Assembly (NCBI GenBank): GCA_937120965.1
Contig: CAKZKA010000157.1
Coordinates: 1 to 63,700, forward strand
From: an uncultured Chloroflexota bacterium
GTDB lineage: Bacteria; Chloroflexota; Chloroflexia; Chloroflexales; Chloroflexaceae
DNA: 63,700 bases
Direction of reading: 5' to 3'
Below the pieces are notes generated by a model that was given only the letters and a program-made list of their open reading frames with translations, did no database searches and had not been told where the DNA came from. Position numbers and translations under genes: made by a program. Positions 1 through 7,570 of the stretch are shown here, piece by piece; position 1 is the first letter of the stretch; each line of letters starts with the position of its first letter.

Positions 1-61
1 TGGGCAGCACAACGCCTGAAATCGCTTCAGGCAATGCGGCATCATCAACGGTAATTGGTAT
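1..61 (+). repeat. R1 repeat, right part (cut by window edge)
   Basis: This is the right-hand 61 bases of the 104-bp R1 element that occurs complete at 38006, 52579, 53364 and 54966. It contains the internal hairpin GCCTGAA-ATCGC-TTCAGGC and ends in the terminal inverted repeat AATTGGTAT. It is followed directly by an R2 element with the same junction (GGTATAAGGCGTCACC) as at 38109, so the pair is a second copy of the same composite. Confidence 0.85.
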
Positions 62-62
62 A

Positions 63-153
63 AGGCGTCACCCCGGGAGCGCGGGCGTCCCGCCCGCAAG
101 GGCCTGGATGCGGGCAAGCTGCCCGCGCGCCCGGGAGAAGGGCGAACGCGTAC
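63..153. repeat. R2 repeat, partial
   Basis: GC-rich segment with the R2 core in which GCGGGCGTCCCGCCCGC and GCGGGCAAGCTGCCCGC form two hairpins. The left end of R2 would lie left of the R1 copy at the window start. The right terminal repeat is degenerate (GCGAACGCGTA). It sits just downstream of the alcohol dehydrogenase stop codon and may act as a transcript end, but no T-run follows. Confidence 0.75.
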
Positions 154-171
154 ATGGCGGGGGTTGCCCTA

Positions 172-1326
172 TCACAGCGCAGCGTGGAGGATCGCCGTCA
201 GTTCTTCGTCGCTCAGGGTAATGGGGTTGCCCTGCATACTGCTAGCGCGGCTGGCGCGGGCCACGATTGCGGGGAAGTCGCTGGTAGTGATGCCATACGC
301 CGCCAGGCGCGGAATACCCAGCTCGTCGGCGAGGGCCGTGGCCCACACCGCGCCCTGCTCCGGAGTTGCCCCCGGCTCGCCGGTGAGCAGATGCGCCGCT
401 TCGGCGTAGCGCGCCAGGGCCGGCGAGTGGGGCGCGCGCTCGCGCAAGGCCCCAATGTTGGCAGCCATCACCGGGCCAAGCAGCCGCGCGCAGATCGCCC
501 CGTGCGGGACCGCGTACATACCGCCAAGCGGCGCGGCGAACCCGTGGACCGCGCCGAGCCGGGCGTTGGCCAGGGCCAGGCCGCCGCAGAGACTGGCGAG
601 AGCCATGTCCTCGCGCGCCTCCCGGTCGCTACCATCGTGGCAGGCCCGCCGCAGACTGCGCCCCGCCCGCCTCAACCCCTCGCGGCAGGGCCCATCGGTG
701 AGCGGCGTAGCCGCCGGGCTAACAAAGGGCTCCAGGCATTGCGTCAGAGCGTCCATGCCTGTGCTGGCAGTGACCGCCGCGGGCAGGTCATAGGTCAACT
801 CGGGGTCAACCAGGGCCACTCGCGGCAGCATCAGCGGGCTACGCAGGCTCACCTTAACCCTCTCTGCGGGCACGCCGAGCACCGCGTTGCGGGTCACCTC
901 CGAACCGGTGCCGGCGGTCGTCGGAATGGCAATACAGGGCAGGGGCGCAGCCACCAGGGGTTGCCCGCGCCCCACCACCTCCAGGTAGTCAAGCGGATCG
1001 CCCGGGTTAGTTGTCAGCGCAGCGATGGCCTTGCCAGCGTCGAGGGCGCTGCCGCCGCCCAGCGCCACGACCAGATCGCAGCCCTCGGCGCGGGCCAGGG
1101 CCGCCCCCGCCGTGGCAGCCTCCACCGTCGGCTCGCCGGCCACCGCAAAGGTAACCACTGCGACCCCGGCGGCGCGCAGGGTCTCGAGCAGCGGCGCCAG
1201 GCGCTCAGGGTTGCGCCCCCTCACGACCAGCGCCCGGCGGCCAAGGGCGGCGGCGAGCGCGCCGGCCTCGCGCAGCGCCCCCGTGCCGAAGATGATCCGG
1301 CCCGCAGTGGCAAACTCGAACCTCAT
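172..1326 (-). CDS. Iron-containing alcohol dehydrogenase family protein
   Basis: The 384-residue product has the group III (iron-type) dehydrogenase fold: an N-terminal Rossmann-like NAD(P) half with the [13 protein letters not shown] loop and the [11 protein letters not shown] signature, then an all-helical metal half. Likely metal ligands are the Asp of DALTQCLE and the two His of [11 protein letters not shown] and AVPHG. Members reduce or oxidise short alcohols, maleylacetate or similar carbonyls in the cytosol; the substrate here is not predictable. The ATG at 1326 is chosen because it overlaps the upstream stop (ATGA) and has GGGAG eight bases before it; an in-frame ATG at 1341 lacks such a site. 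It is the second gene of an operon with the small monooxygenase at 1323-1640. Confidence 0.88.
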   Translation of the reverse strand: MRFEFATAGRIIFGTGALREAGALAAALGRRALVVRGRNPERLAPLLETLRAAGVAVVTFAVAGEPTVEAATAGAALARAEGCDLVVALGGGSALDAGKAIAALTTNPGDPLDYLEVVGRGQPLVAAPLPCIAIPTTAGTGSEVTRNAVLGVPAERVKVSLRSPLMLPRVALVDPELTYDLPAAVTASTGMDALTQCLEPFVSPAATPLTDGPCREGLRRAGRSLRRACHDGSDREAREDMALASLCGGLALANARLGAVHGFAAPLGGMYAVPHGAICARLLGPVMAANIGALRERAPHSPALARYAEAAHLLTGEPGATPEQGAVWATALADELGIPRLAAYGITTSDFPAIVARASRASSMQGNPITLSDEELTAILHAAL

Positions 1327-1640
1327 CGCGGCAACTCCCATCCGGCGGGTTCAGGGAACACCGCGCGGTAGCGCACGCTGCTGCGCGGCTCCGCCATCAT
1401 CCCGGCTACCTGGTCGCGCCAGAGGGCGTAGTGGGCGGTGGCCTTATGCGCTGCCGGGGCCTCGTCGTCGCGGTAGATCTCGACCAGGATGAAGCGCGTC
1501 GGATCGTCCTCTTGCTGGATGACGTCAAAACGCACCACTCCCGGCTCCTGCACACTGTTACGGGCGTTCTCCAGCGTTGCCGCGCGAAAAGCCTCGACGA
1601 ACTCAGGCTTTACGTGGACATGCACATGCACGATCTGCAT
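1323..1640 (-). CDS. Antibiotic biosynthesis monooxygenase (ABM/YgiN-like) domain protein
   Basis: A 105-residue single-domain protein opening with [13 protein letters not shown] and containing [23 protein letters not shown], the pattern of the dimeric ferredoxin-like ABM fold (YgiN, LsrG). Such proteins oxidise quinols or isomerise small carbonyl compounds without a cofactor. Start at 1640 is supported by GGAGGTGGGGCG just before the ATG. The stop overlaps the start of the iron-type alcohol dehydrogenase, so the two are translationally coupled and probably act on related small carbonyl or quinone substrates. The exact reaction is unknown. Confidence 0.85.
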   Translation of the reverse strand: MQIVHVHVHVKPEFVEAFRAATLENARNSVQEPGVVRFDVIQQEDDPTRFILVEIYRDDEAPAAHKATAHYALWRDQVAGMMAEPRSSVRYRAVFPEPAGWELPR

Positions 1641-1756
1641 CGCCCCACCTCCGTCGCCTTCACGGTGTATCCGGCAAGGAGCGCTTGCAGGAGGGCAAAA
1701 CCCTCCCGGACCCCCTTGAAGAACTCGCCGGATGCGCCTCGTAGTACCGTGACCCG

Positions 1757-1786
1757 ATTGTACGATACAGGTTGCCGGGGTGGCAA
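1757..1786 (-). promoter_or_regulatory. Probable sigma70-type promoter of the monooxygenase-dehydrogenase operon
   Basis: On the minus strand TTGCCA (1786-1781) and TACAAT (1762-1757) are separated by 18 bases. Transcription would start near 1750, giving a leader of about 110 bases before the monooxygenase ATG. Confidence 0.5.
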
Positions 1787-1789
1787 GCC

Positions 1790-2207
1790 CTCTGTGCCGG
1801 GAGGAGCGCCCCGCGTCGCCCCGGGGCGCCCCCGCTCCCCCCTCTCCCGCAAGGGAGCGAGGGGCCGGGGGGTGAGGACAAGCAGCCCATCCGGACGCCA
1901 TGGCTGCCGCGAGTCCTCACCCCCTAGCCCCCTCTCCACCGACGGTGGAGAGGGGGGATGGGGGGTGAGGACCTGCCCACCCCTGAGCGCCAGCAATCCT
2001 ACGGACCCGTGGAGCGGTTGAGGGCAACTCAGGCGGCTTCGTCCGCCCCCCGCCCCCCCTCCCAACTTATGCATAGCCCGCTCAGGGAGAGGAAACGTTC
2101 CAATGCGGTACACGCCACGCTGGCGCGGATGGTCTGTCCGCCCTTAAAGCGGGGGGAGGCAGGATACGGCCAGAACCTGCCGAAACGCCGTCGCGACGCT
2201 CAGCGCC
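1790..2207. repeat. Repeat-rich intergenic spacer
   Basis: No credible gene. The stretch is dominated by low-complexity CCCCTCTC and GGGGTGAGG tracts, including the inverted pair CCCCTCTCCACCG-ACGGTGGAGAGGGG near 1930-1957, and a fragment of repeat family R4 near 2095-2160. Reading frames across it change composition between frames and contain no recognisable domain. Confidence 0.6.
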
Positions 2208-5200
2208 CTACAGCCTCACCACCCCGATCGTCGCCTCACCGTCGCCGAACTCCACTGTCTCGGCATGGGCCTCGGGCGGTGGCGGCGCGACGATCAACTG
2301 CGTTGCCAGGGTTTCGTTGCGCACGTACTCGCCCCAGGCGGCAAGGGTCTGCTCCAGCAGGGCGGCCTCGCTCTTGGTGCTCACGTAGAGCGCAATGCGG
2401 TCGGCAATAGCCAGACCGGCGCTCTTGCGCGCGTCCTGCACGTTGCGCACCAGGTCGCGCGCGGCGCCTTCGAGGCGCAGTTCAGGCGTCACGGTGGTGT
2501 TGAGGGCCACGATCAGCCCATCGCCCTCGGCCACGGCGTAGCCGGCAGGGGCGCTGCTCTCCACCAGCACCTCCTCGGGCAACAACTCAAGCTCCTCTCC
2601 ATCAACCATCAGGCGCACCGGCTGGCCTTGCTCAACCGCGTGGGCAGCAGCGCGGGCCGGGTCGCCTGTCAGCGCCTTGAGCGCCTCGGTGAGGGCCGGC
2701 ACCAGCCGGCCATACTTCTTGCCCACCAGGCGCAGGTTGGGCCGGAAGCGGTACTCCACGATGGCCGACGAGGCTTCAAGGTAGCGCACCGCCTTGACAT
2801 TCAACTCATCGCGCAGGTCGGCCTCGAAGCGTCGCACGCCCTCGGTCACGGCAGGATTGCTGGCGCGCAGCCACAGCTCGCTGAGGGGCTGGCGCACCTT
2901 GAGGCCGGCGTTTTTCCGCGCGGCGCGCCCCAGTGAGACGGCGGCCAGCAGAGCCTCGGTGTCGGCCACCAGGCGTTCATCGAGGAAATCGGCGTTCACC
3001 GTGGGCCAGCGCGCCAGGTGCACACTTTCGGGAACGTCGCTCACGGTCGCGCCGCTGGCCTGGCCGGTAAGGTTGCGGTACAACTCCTCGGCCACGAAGG
3101 GCGTAAAGGGCGCGATCAGCCTGGTCAGGGTCAGCAGGCTGGCGTAGAGTGTAAAGTAGGCCGCCTGTTTGTCGGCATCAGCCTCGCTCTTCCAGAAGCG
3201 CCGCCGGTTGCGCCGCACGTACCAGTTGGATAGCTCGTCTACGAATTGCTCGATGGCGCGGGCGGCAGGGTACACCTCGTAGTCCTCGAAGTTCCGGGTG
3301 ACATCGCGCACCAGAGCGTTCAGAGCCGCCAGCGCCCAGCGGTCGGTAGGGGCGAGCGCCGCGCGCAACTCGGGCGTCGGAGCGCTGACCGCCCCGGTGG
3401 CTGCGGCGCGCAGCACCTCGGGGGCAGGCTGCCAGCCATCGAGCGTGGCGTAGGTCACGAAGAAGCTGTAGGTGTTCCAGAGAGTGAGCAGGAACTTGCG
3501 CAGGCTCTCGTTGACCAGGCCCAGACTGAAACGGCGCGCATTGCCGGGCGGCGCGGCGGCGAAGAGGTACCAGCGCAGCGCATCGACGCCATAGGCATCG
3601 ATCACCTCCTCGGGCTGGATCACGTTGCCCTTGCTCTTGCTCATCTTGATGCCGTGCTCGTCGAGGATATGGCCCAGGCAGATCACATTATTGAAGGCCG
3701 GGCGGTCGAAGAGCAGCGTGCTGATAGCATGGAGCGTGTAGAACCAGCCGCGGGTCTGGTCCACCGCCTCGCAGATGTAATCGGCGGGATGGGCCGACTC
3801 GAACAGTTCCTGGTTCTCGAACGGGTAGTGCCACTGGGCCACGGGCATGGATCCGCTGTCGTACCAGCAGTCGGCCACGTCAGGGATGCGGCGCATCAGG
3901 CCGTGCTGCGGGTCCTCCCAAGTGACCTCATCTACGTAGGGGCGGTGCAGGTCGAGGTCGCGCAACGAACGGCCCACTCTGGTCTCGAGTTCGGCCAGGC
4001 TGCCGATGCACTCCATGTAGCTCCCGTCGGCGTTGCTCCAGATCGGCAGCGGCGTGCCCCAGTAGCGTTCGCGGCTGATGGCCCAGTCAATATTGTTTTC
4101 CAGCCAGTTGCCGAAGCGCCCATCGCGGATATGCTCGGGCACCCAGTGGATCTGCTGGTTGTTGGCCACCAGGTCATCTTTGAACGCGGTCGTCTTGATG
4201 TACCAGGAACGCTTGGCGTAGTAGAGCAGGGGCGTGCCGCAGCGCCAGCAGAAGGGGTAGTAGTGGCGCACGCGCCCGCTCTTGAGCAACAGGCCCCGCT
4301 GCTTCAGGTTGCGGGTGATGTCGGGATCGGCCTCTTTGAAGAACTTGCCGACAAAGGGCAGATCGCCGAGTTCGGGCATCACCATGCCGTTGAGATCCAC
4401 CGAGAACAGGGTGGGCAGGCCGTGTTTGCGCCCCACCTCCAGGTCGCCGTAGGCCGGCGCGATGTGTACGATCCCGGTGCCATCGTCGAGGGTAACGATC
4501 TCATCGGCCACGACGCGATAGGCGCTTTCGAGATCGGGCGCATTGCCGGGCGCCGGCACGCCGTTGAAGAGCGGCTCGTAGCGCAGACCCACCAGGTCGT
4601 TGCCCTTGAAACGCCGGACGATACTGGCCTCCTCGCCCAGCACCGGCGCCACGAGGGCCTCGGCCAGCACGTAGCGCTCCCCGGCGGCGTGGGCCTCCAC
4701 ATACGTCGCGCCGTGTTGCACCGCCAGAGCCACGTTGGCCGGCAACGTCCAGGGCGTGGTCGTCCAGGCCAGCAGGAACGCGCCCTTCAGGTCGCCCGCC
4801 AGAGGCGAGGCGCAGCCCCGGGCAGTCTCGCCGGTAACACGAAACTTGACATAGACACTGGGATCATCCACATCATCGCGAGCGCCCAGCGAGACCTCGT
4901 GGTCGCTGAGGCTGGTGCCGCAGCGGGGGCAGTGCATGGTCACCTTGTAGTCGCGGAAGAGCAACCCGCGGTCCCAGAGCTGGCGAAAGATCCACCACAG
5001 CGACTCGATATACTTGTTATCGTAGGTGTAGTAGCCATTCTCATCAACCCAGTAGGCAATCCGGCGGGTAAAGGTCTTCCACTCCTGGATATACTCCCAG
5101 ACGCTCTCGCGGCAGAGGCGATTGAACTCGGCAATACCGAATTTTTCGATATCGGGCTTGCCGTTGAAGCCCAGTTTCTTTTCGATCTCGATCTCAACCG

Positions 5201-5468
5201 GCAGGCCGTGGGTATCCCAGCCTTCGCGGCGACCGATGATGCGGTAGCCCTGCATGGCCCGATAGCGCAGAATGACATCCTTAAAGGTGCGGCTGATCAC
5301 GTGGTGCAGACCCGGGCGGCCATTAGCCGTCGGCGGGCCTTCATAGAAGACAAAGGGCCGCTCGCCACTGGCGAGGGAGCGTTCGACGATCTGATTCGCC
5401 TGCCACCAGGCCAGGATCTCCTCCTCAAGCCGGGGAAAGGCGACGTCGGTCGCGACGGGCTTGAACAT
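2208..5468 (-). CDS. ileS: Isoleucyl-tRNA synthetase (type 2)
   Basis: Class I synthetase that charges tRNA-Ile and edits valine. The 1086-residue length exceeds the roughly 940 residues of the common bacterial form and matches the long IleRS2 group. The HIGH position reads GLHH (residues 53-56, in PPTANGRPGLHH) and KMSKS is at 608-612. The CP1 editing insertion follows residue 190, with Cys pairs CPRC and CWRC around it, then the KMSKS loop, a helical anticodon-binding region and a C-terminal extension. The ATG at 5468 has a strong AAGGAGGT site; longer upstream frames run into the repeat-filled leader. Expression is probably set by the T-box at 5691-6019. IleRS2 enzymes are typically less mupirocin-sensitive, which is family knowledge. 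Confidence 0.97.
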   Translation of the reverse strand: MFKPVATDVAFPRLEEEILAWWQANQIVERSLASGERPFVFYEGPPTANGRPGLHHVISRTFKDVILRYRAMQGYRIIGRREGWDTHGLPVEIEIEKKLGFNGKPDIEKFGIAEFNRLCRESVWEYIQEWKTFTRRIAYWVDENGYYTYDNKYIESLWWIFRQLWDRGLLFRDYKVTMHCPRCGTSLSDHEVSLGARDDVDDPSVYVKFRVTGETARGCASPLAGDLKGAFLLAWTTTPWTLPANVALAVQHGATYVEAHAAGERYVLAEALVAPVLGEEASIVRRFKGNDLVGLRYEPLFNGVPAPGNAPDLESAYRVVADEIVTLDDGTGIVHIAPAYGDLEVGRKHGLPTLFSVDLNGMVMPELGDLPFVGKFFKEADPDITRNLKQRGLLLKSGRVRHYYPFCWRCGTPLLYYAKRSWYIKTTAFKDDLVANNQQIHWVPEHIRDGRFGNWLENNIDWAISRERYWGTPLPIWSNADGSYMECIGSLAELETRVGRSLRDLDLHRPYVDEVTWEDPQHGLMRRIPDVADCWYDSGSMPVAQWHYPFENQELFESAHPADYICEAVDQTRGWFYTLHAISTLLFDRPAFNNVICLGHILDEHGIKMSKSKGNVIQPEEVIDAYGVDALRWYLFAAAPPGNARRFSLGLVNESLRKFLLTLWNTYSFFVTYATLDGWQPAPEVLRAAATGAVSAPTPELRAALAPTDRWALAALNALVRDVTRNFEDYEVYPAARAIEQFVDELSNWYVRRNRRRFWKSEADADKQAAYFTLYASLLTLTRLIAPFTPFVAEELYRNLTGQASGATVSDVPESVHLARWPTVNADFLDERLVADTEALLAAVSLGRAARKNAGLKVRQPLSELWLRASNPAVTEGVRRFEADLRDELNVKAVRYLEASSAIVEYRFRPNLRLVGKKYGRLVPALTEALKALTGDPARAAAHAVEQGQPVRLMVDGEELELLPEEVLVESSAPAGYAVAEGDGLIVALNTTVTPELRLEGAARDLVRNVQDARKSAGLAIADRIALYVSTKSEAALLEQTLAAWGEYVRNETLATQLIVAPPPPEAHAETVEFGDGEATIGVVRL

Positions 5469-5690
5469 CAGGACCTCCTTGGATGTATGCGGCTTTGCCG
5501 CCCGGGGCCGAACAAGACGCCCTCGCGGCTGCGCCGCACAGTGCTCGCATACACGTACTTGTTCCCGAGAGGGCTGCGCCCTCCCAAACTCTGCTGATGG
5601 AGAGGGCTTGTTGCCCCCACAGGCAAGGGGTATGGGGAAACCGGGTTTCCCCACAGGTTGTGTTCCTGGGGAGGCACGAACCGTAACGCC
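5469..5690. repeat. R3 repeat island inside the ileS leader
   Basis: Between the T-box terminator and the ileS ribosome-binding site lie about 220 bases of R3 material, with the palindrome GGGGAAACC-G-GGTTTCCCC at about 5634-5652 and a GAGGGCTGCGCCCTCCC hairpin. Leaders of this kind normally place the gene close to the terminator, so the repeat appears to have been inserted after the regulatory element was in place. Confidence 0.7.
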
Positions 5691-6019
5691 AAACAAAACA
5701 CCCCGCCCCCCTCAGGGGACGAGGCGCAGATGCTACCCCGCGGTACCACCCCAATTCAATGCCGATGTAGAACTCCAGGGAGCGCCGGCCATCAGGCCGG
5801 GCGTACGCGAGAAGCCTACATACCCATTGCACTCAGCGAGCGTCAGCCAACGCTCTGTCCCGATAACGGAGGACAACTCCGGGCGGGGCTAGCGGGCCAC
5901 CGGGCCGTTCACCTGCCGGCTCAGGGGTGATCTTCGTCGCGCGTTCGACCGCCTGGCTCTCACCGCCCCAGGCTCGCTGGGCGCGAAGCTGCGCGAGTAC
6001 TCGTCCCCGTCACTGCCAT
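5691..6019 (-). promoter_or_regulatory. T-box leader of ileS with intrinsic terminator
   Basis: Read on the minus strand, the leader contains the T-box core TGGTACCGCGG (5748-5738) that pairs with the uncharged tRNA acceptor end. A GGGGACGAGTAC segment near 6005 fits the base of stem I, and an ATC triplet near 5932-5930, in GAAGATCACCCC, would be the isoleucine specifier. Downstream a 10-bp stem (5724-5715 with 5710-5701, loop TGAG) followed by TGTTTTGTTT (5700-5691) is a clear intrinsic terminator. Uncharged tRNA-Ile should favour the antiterminator and read-through into ileS. The specifier assignment is by eye. Confidence 0.88.
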
Positions 6020-6026
6020 TGGCGGC

Positions 6027-6055
6027 AGTATACCAGCGGCCCGGAAGCGCGTCAA
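6027..6055 (-). promoter_or_regulatory. Promoter of the ileS T-box transcript
   Basis: TTGACG (6055-6050) and TATACT (6032-6027) on the minus strand are 17 bases apart. The predicted start near 6020 lies right at the beginning of the T-box stem I, which supports both calls. Confidence 0.7.
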
Positions 6056-6116
6056 GGCAGGCAAAGCGGGTACGGTTCACCTCCCGGCCAACCCACCGCC
6101 CTGAAAGCGAGGGCGG

Positions 6117-6227
6117 TACGTGTTCACATTTCTCCCGGGAGCGCGGGCATCTTGCCCGCATCCAGGCCCTTGCGGGCGGAACGCCCGCGCGCCCGGGGTA
6201 ATGCCTTGCCCCACACGTGAACACGTA
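6117..6227. repeat. R2 repeat, complete copy with perfect 11-bp ends
   Basis: The 111-bp element begins TACGTGTTCAC (6117-6127) and ends GTGAACACGTA (6217-6227), an exact inverted pair. The core holds GCGGGCATCTTGCCCGC and GCGGGCGGAACGCCCGC hairpins. It is the best-preserved R2 copy in the window. The space from 6060 to 6298 has no other recognisable content. Confidence 0.85.
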
Positions 6228-6298
6228 CGCGAGGGCGTCCTGCCCGCGTCAGCATTCGAGGGCAAGCCGCCGGGCGCAGGATGCACAGGGGCCAGGAC

Positions 6299-6336
6299 AA
6301 AAAAAGGGCAAAGGGTCCCGGCGCGAACCCTTTGCC
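6299..6336 (-). terminator. Intrinsic terminator of the RRM gene
   Basis: On the minus strand a 9-bp stem (GGCAAAGGG paired with CCCTTTGCC, 6336-6328 with 6315-6307) is followed by a run of T (6305-6299). It lies 22 bases after the RRM protein stop codon. Confidence 0.88.
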
Positions 6337-6357
6337 TCTTCCCCGGTACCTTCCAGA

Positions 6358-6648
6358 TCAGTAGCGGCCGTAGCCACCACCGCGGTTGCCGCCGCGACCG
6401 CGATTGCGATCCTCGGACTCATTCACGCGAATGGGGCGGCCATTCAGATCCTGGCCATCGGTGGCGCGGATCACGTTGGCGACATTCTCGACTTCGATCT
6501 CTACAAAGCCGAAGCCGCGCGAGCGGCCCGTGTCGCGATCGGTGATCACGCGGGCGCTCTGCACATCGCCGTGGTCCGCGAAGAAGCGCGCCAGCTCATC
6601 ATCGCCAATGCTCCAGGACAGGTTTCCGACAAACAGCTTCACCAGCAT
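6358..6648 (-). CDS. Glycine-rich RNA-binding protein (single RRM)
   Basis: A 96-residue protein made of one RNA recognition motif, with RNP2 LFVGNL (residues 5-10) and RNP1 RGFGFVEI (44-51), and a short Arg/Gly-rich tail ending GGNRGGGYGRY. Bacterial proteins of this type bind single-stranded RNA and are often cold-induced, especially in cyanobacteria. The ATG at 6648 has AGGAGA upstream; longer in-frame starts lie in the leader and R2 repeat. The gene is monocistronic, with a promoter at 6883-6910, a 228-base leader and its own terminator. The long untranslated leader resembles cold-shock genes, suggesting post-transcriptional control, which is inference. Confidence 0.93.
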   Translation of the reverse strand: MLVKLFVGNLSWSIGDDELARFFADHGDVQSARVITDRDTGRSRGFGFVEIEVENVANVIRATDGQDLNGRPIRVNESEDRNRGRGGNRGGGYGRY

Positions 6649-6882
6649 CAGAGTTCTCCTCGGCGCCATTGCGCCGTGTGGCAGGACGGGCGGCGCCACG
6701 ACCGCCGCCTGACAGACATTCCCGACAATCCCACAGGCCGACACCCGGGTCAGAACCCGACTGCCTCGCTCGGCCACCACAACGTACATTTCTTCGAGCG
6801 AAGAAGTTCTGACGAGCCACCAGGGGACGGACGAGGTCTCTGATGCCAGTCTCGCAGCATGTGACGTTGGCAAGCGATTTCG

Positions 6883-6910
6883 ATTATAGCACGTTTTGAG
6901 CGGGATGCAA
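6883..6910 (-). promoter_or_regulatory. Promoter of the RRM gene
   Basis: TTGCAT (6910-6905) and a perfect TATAAT (6888-6883) are separated by 16 bases on the minus strand. The start site would be near 6876, leaving about 228 untranslated bases before the ATG. Confidence 0.75.
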
Positions 6911-6926
6911 AGCGTGTAAGCCGCAG

Positions 6927-7037
6927 TGCGTGTGCACATGTGGAGTAAGGCGTCACCCCGGGCGCGCGGGCGTCCCGCCTGCAAGGGCCTGGATGCGGGC
7001 AAGATGCCCGCGCTCCCAGGAGAAGTGTGAACACGTG
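6927..7037. repeat. R2 repeat, complete copy with diverged left end
   Basis: Same 111-bp length and core as the copy at 6117 but in the opposite orientation. The right end reads GTGAACACGTG, the left end GCGTGTGCACA. It lies between the RRM promoter and the hsp20 gene. Confidence 0.8.
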
Positions 7038-7162
7038 CTAAGCCGCCAGCGGAGCGCCGGGAGGGCAACAACGACCGGAATCGGCTTGCATCCCGCCAGT
7101 CTTCGCGGTAGCATGGCCCTAGCAGCCGGCAAGGGATGCCGGCTTCCAGCAGGAGCAGCCAC

Positions 7163-7570
7163 GTGAACGATCCAAGCCGCATGATCCGCGTGATCGCCTT
7201 CCGAACGCCTTTTGTGGCCTTCGAGAGCCGTTCCTGGCACCCGCCGCTGAACGTCTACGAAACCGATGATGGGCTGGTCATCGTTGCCGATCTGGCCGGG
7301 GTGAGTGTGACCGATCTACAGGTGCATGTGAAACCAAGGCTGATCGTCGTCCAGGGTCAACGCCAGTTAGCGCCACCCCCTGGCCTGCGCCGCATCCACC
7401 GTATGGAGATCGGCGCCGGGCGCTTCGAGCTGGAGGTGCCGCTGACCGCGCCCATCGATCCGGAGCGCTCCGAAGGGCACTATCGCAACGGCTTGCTGGA
7501 GATCATTCTGCCCTACGCCAGCGATCCTCCCCAGCACGTCGTGGTCATCCACATCGAGGGAGGCCTGTGA
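7163..7570 (+). CDS. Hsp20/alpha-crystallin family small heat-shock protein
   Basis: A 135-residue ATP-independent holdase chaperone. The alpha-crystallin domain runs from about residue 27 (PPLNVYETDDGLVIVADLAG) to the C-terminal strand; HYRNGLLEIILPY matches the conserved GVL-type motif (here GLL). The N-terminal arm is short. The GTG at 7163 is chosen because AGGAG lies eight bases before it; an in-frame ATG at 7136 has no such site. The stop overlaps the lon start (TGATG), so chaperone and protease are co-translated, which suits a joint role in handling damaged proteins. Confidence 0.92.
   Translation: MNDPSRMIRVIAFRTPFVAFESRSWHPPLNVYETDDGLVIVADLAGVSVTDLQVHVKPRLIVVQGQRQLAPPPGLRRIHRMEIGAGRFELEVPLTAPIDPERSEGHYRNGLLEIILPYASDPPQHVVVIHIEGGL

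Noticed and set aside
3246-5597. Long open frame on the plus strand across ileS (783 codons)
   Set aside because: It is the antisense of a well-conserved gene, a common artefact of high GC; the product has no domain and no ribosome-binding site.
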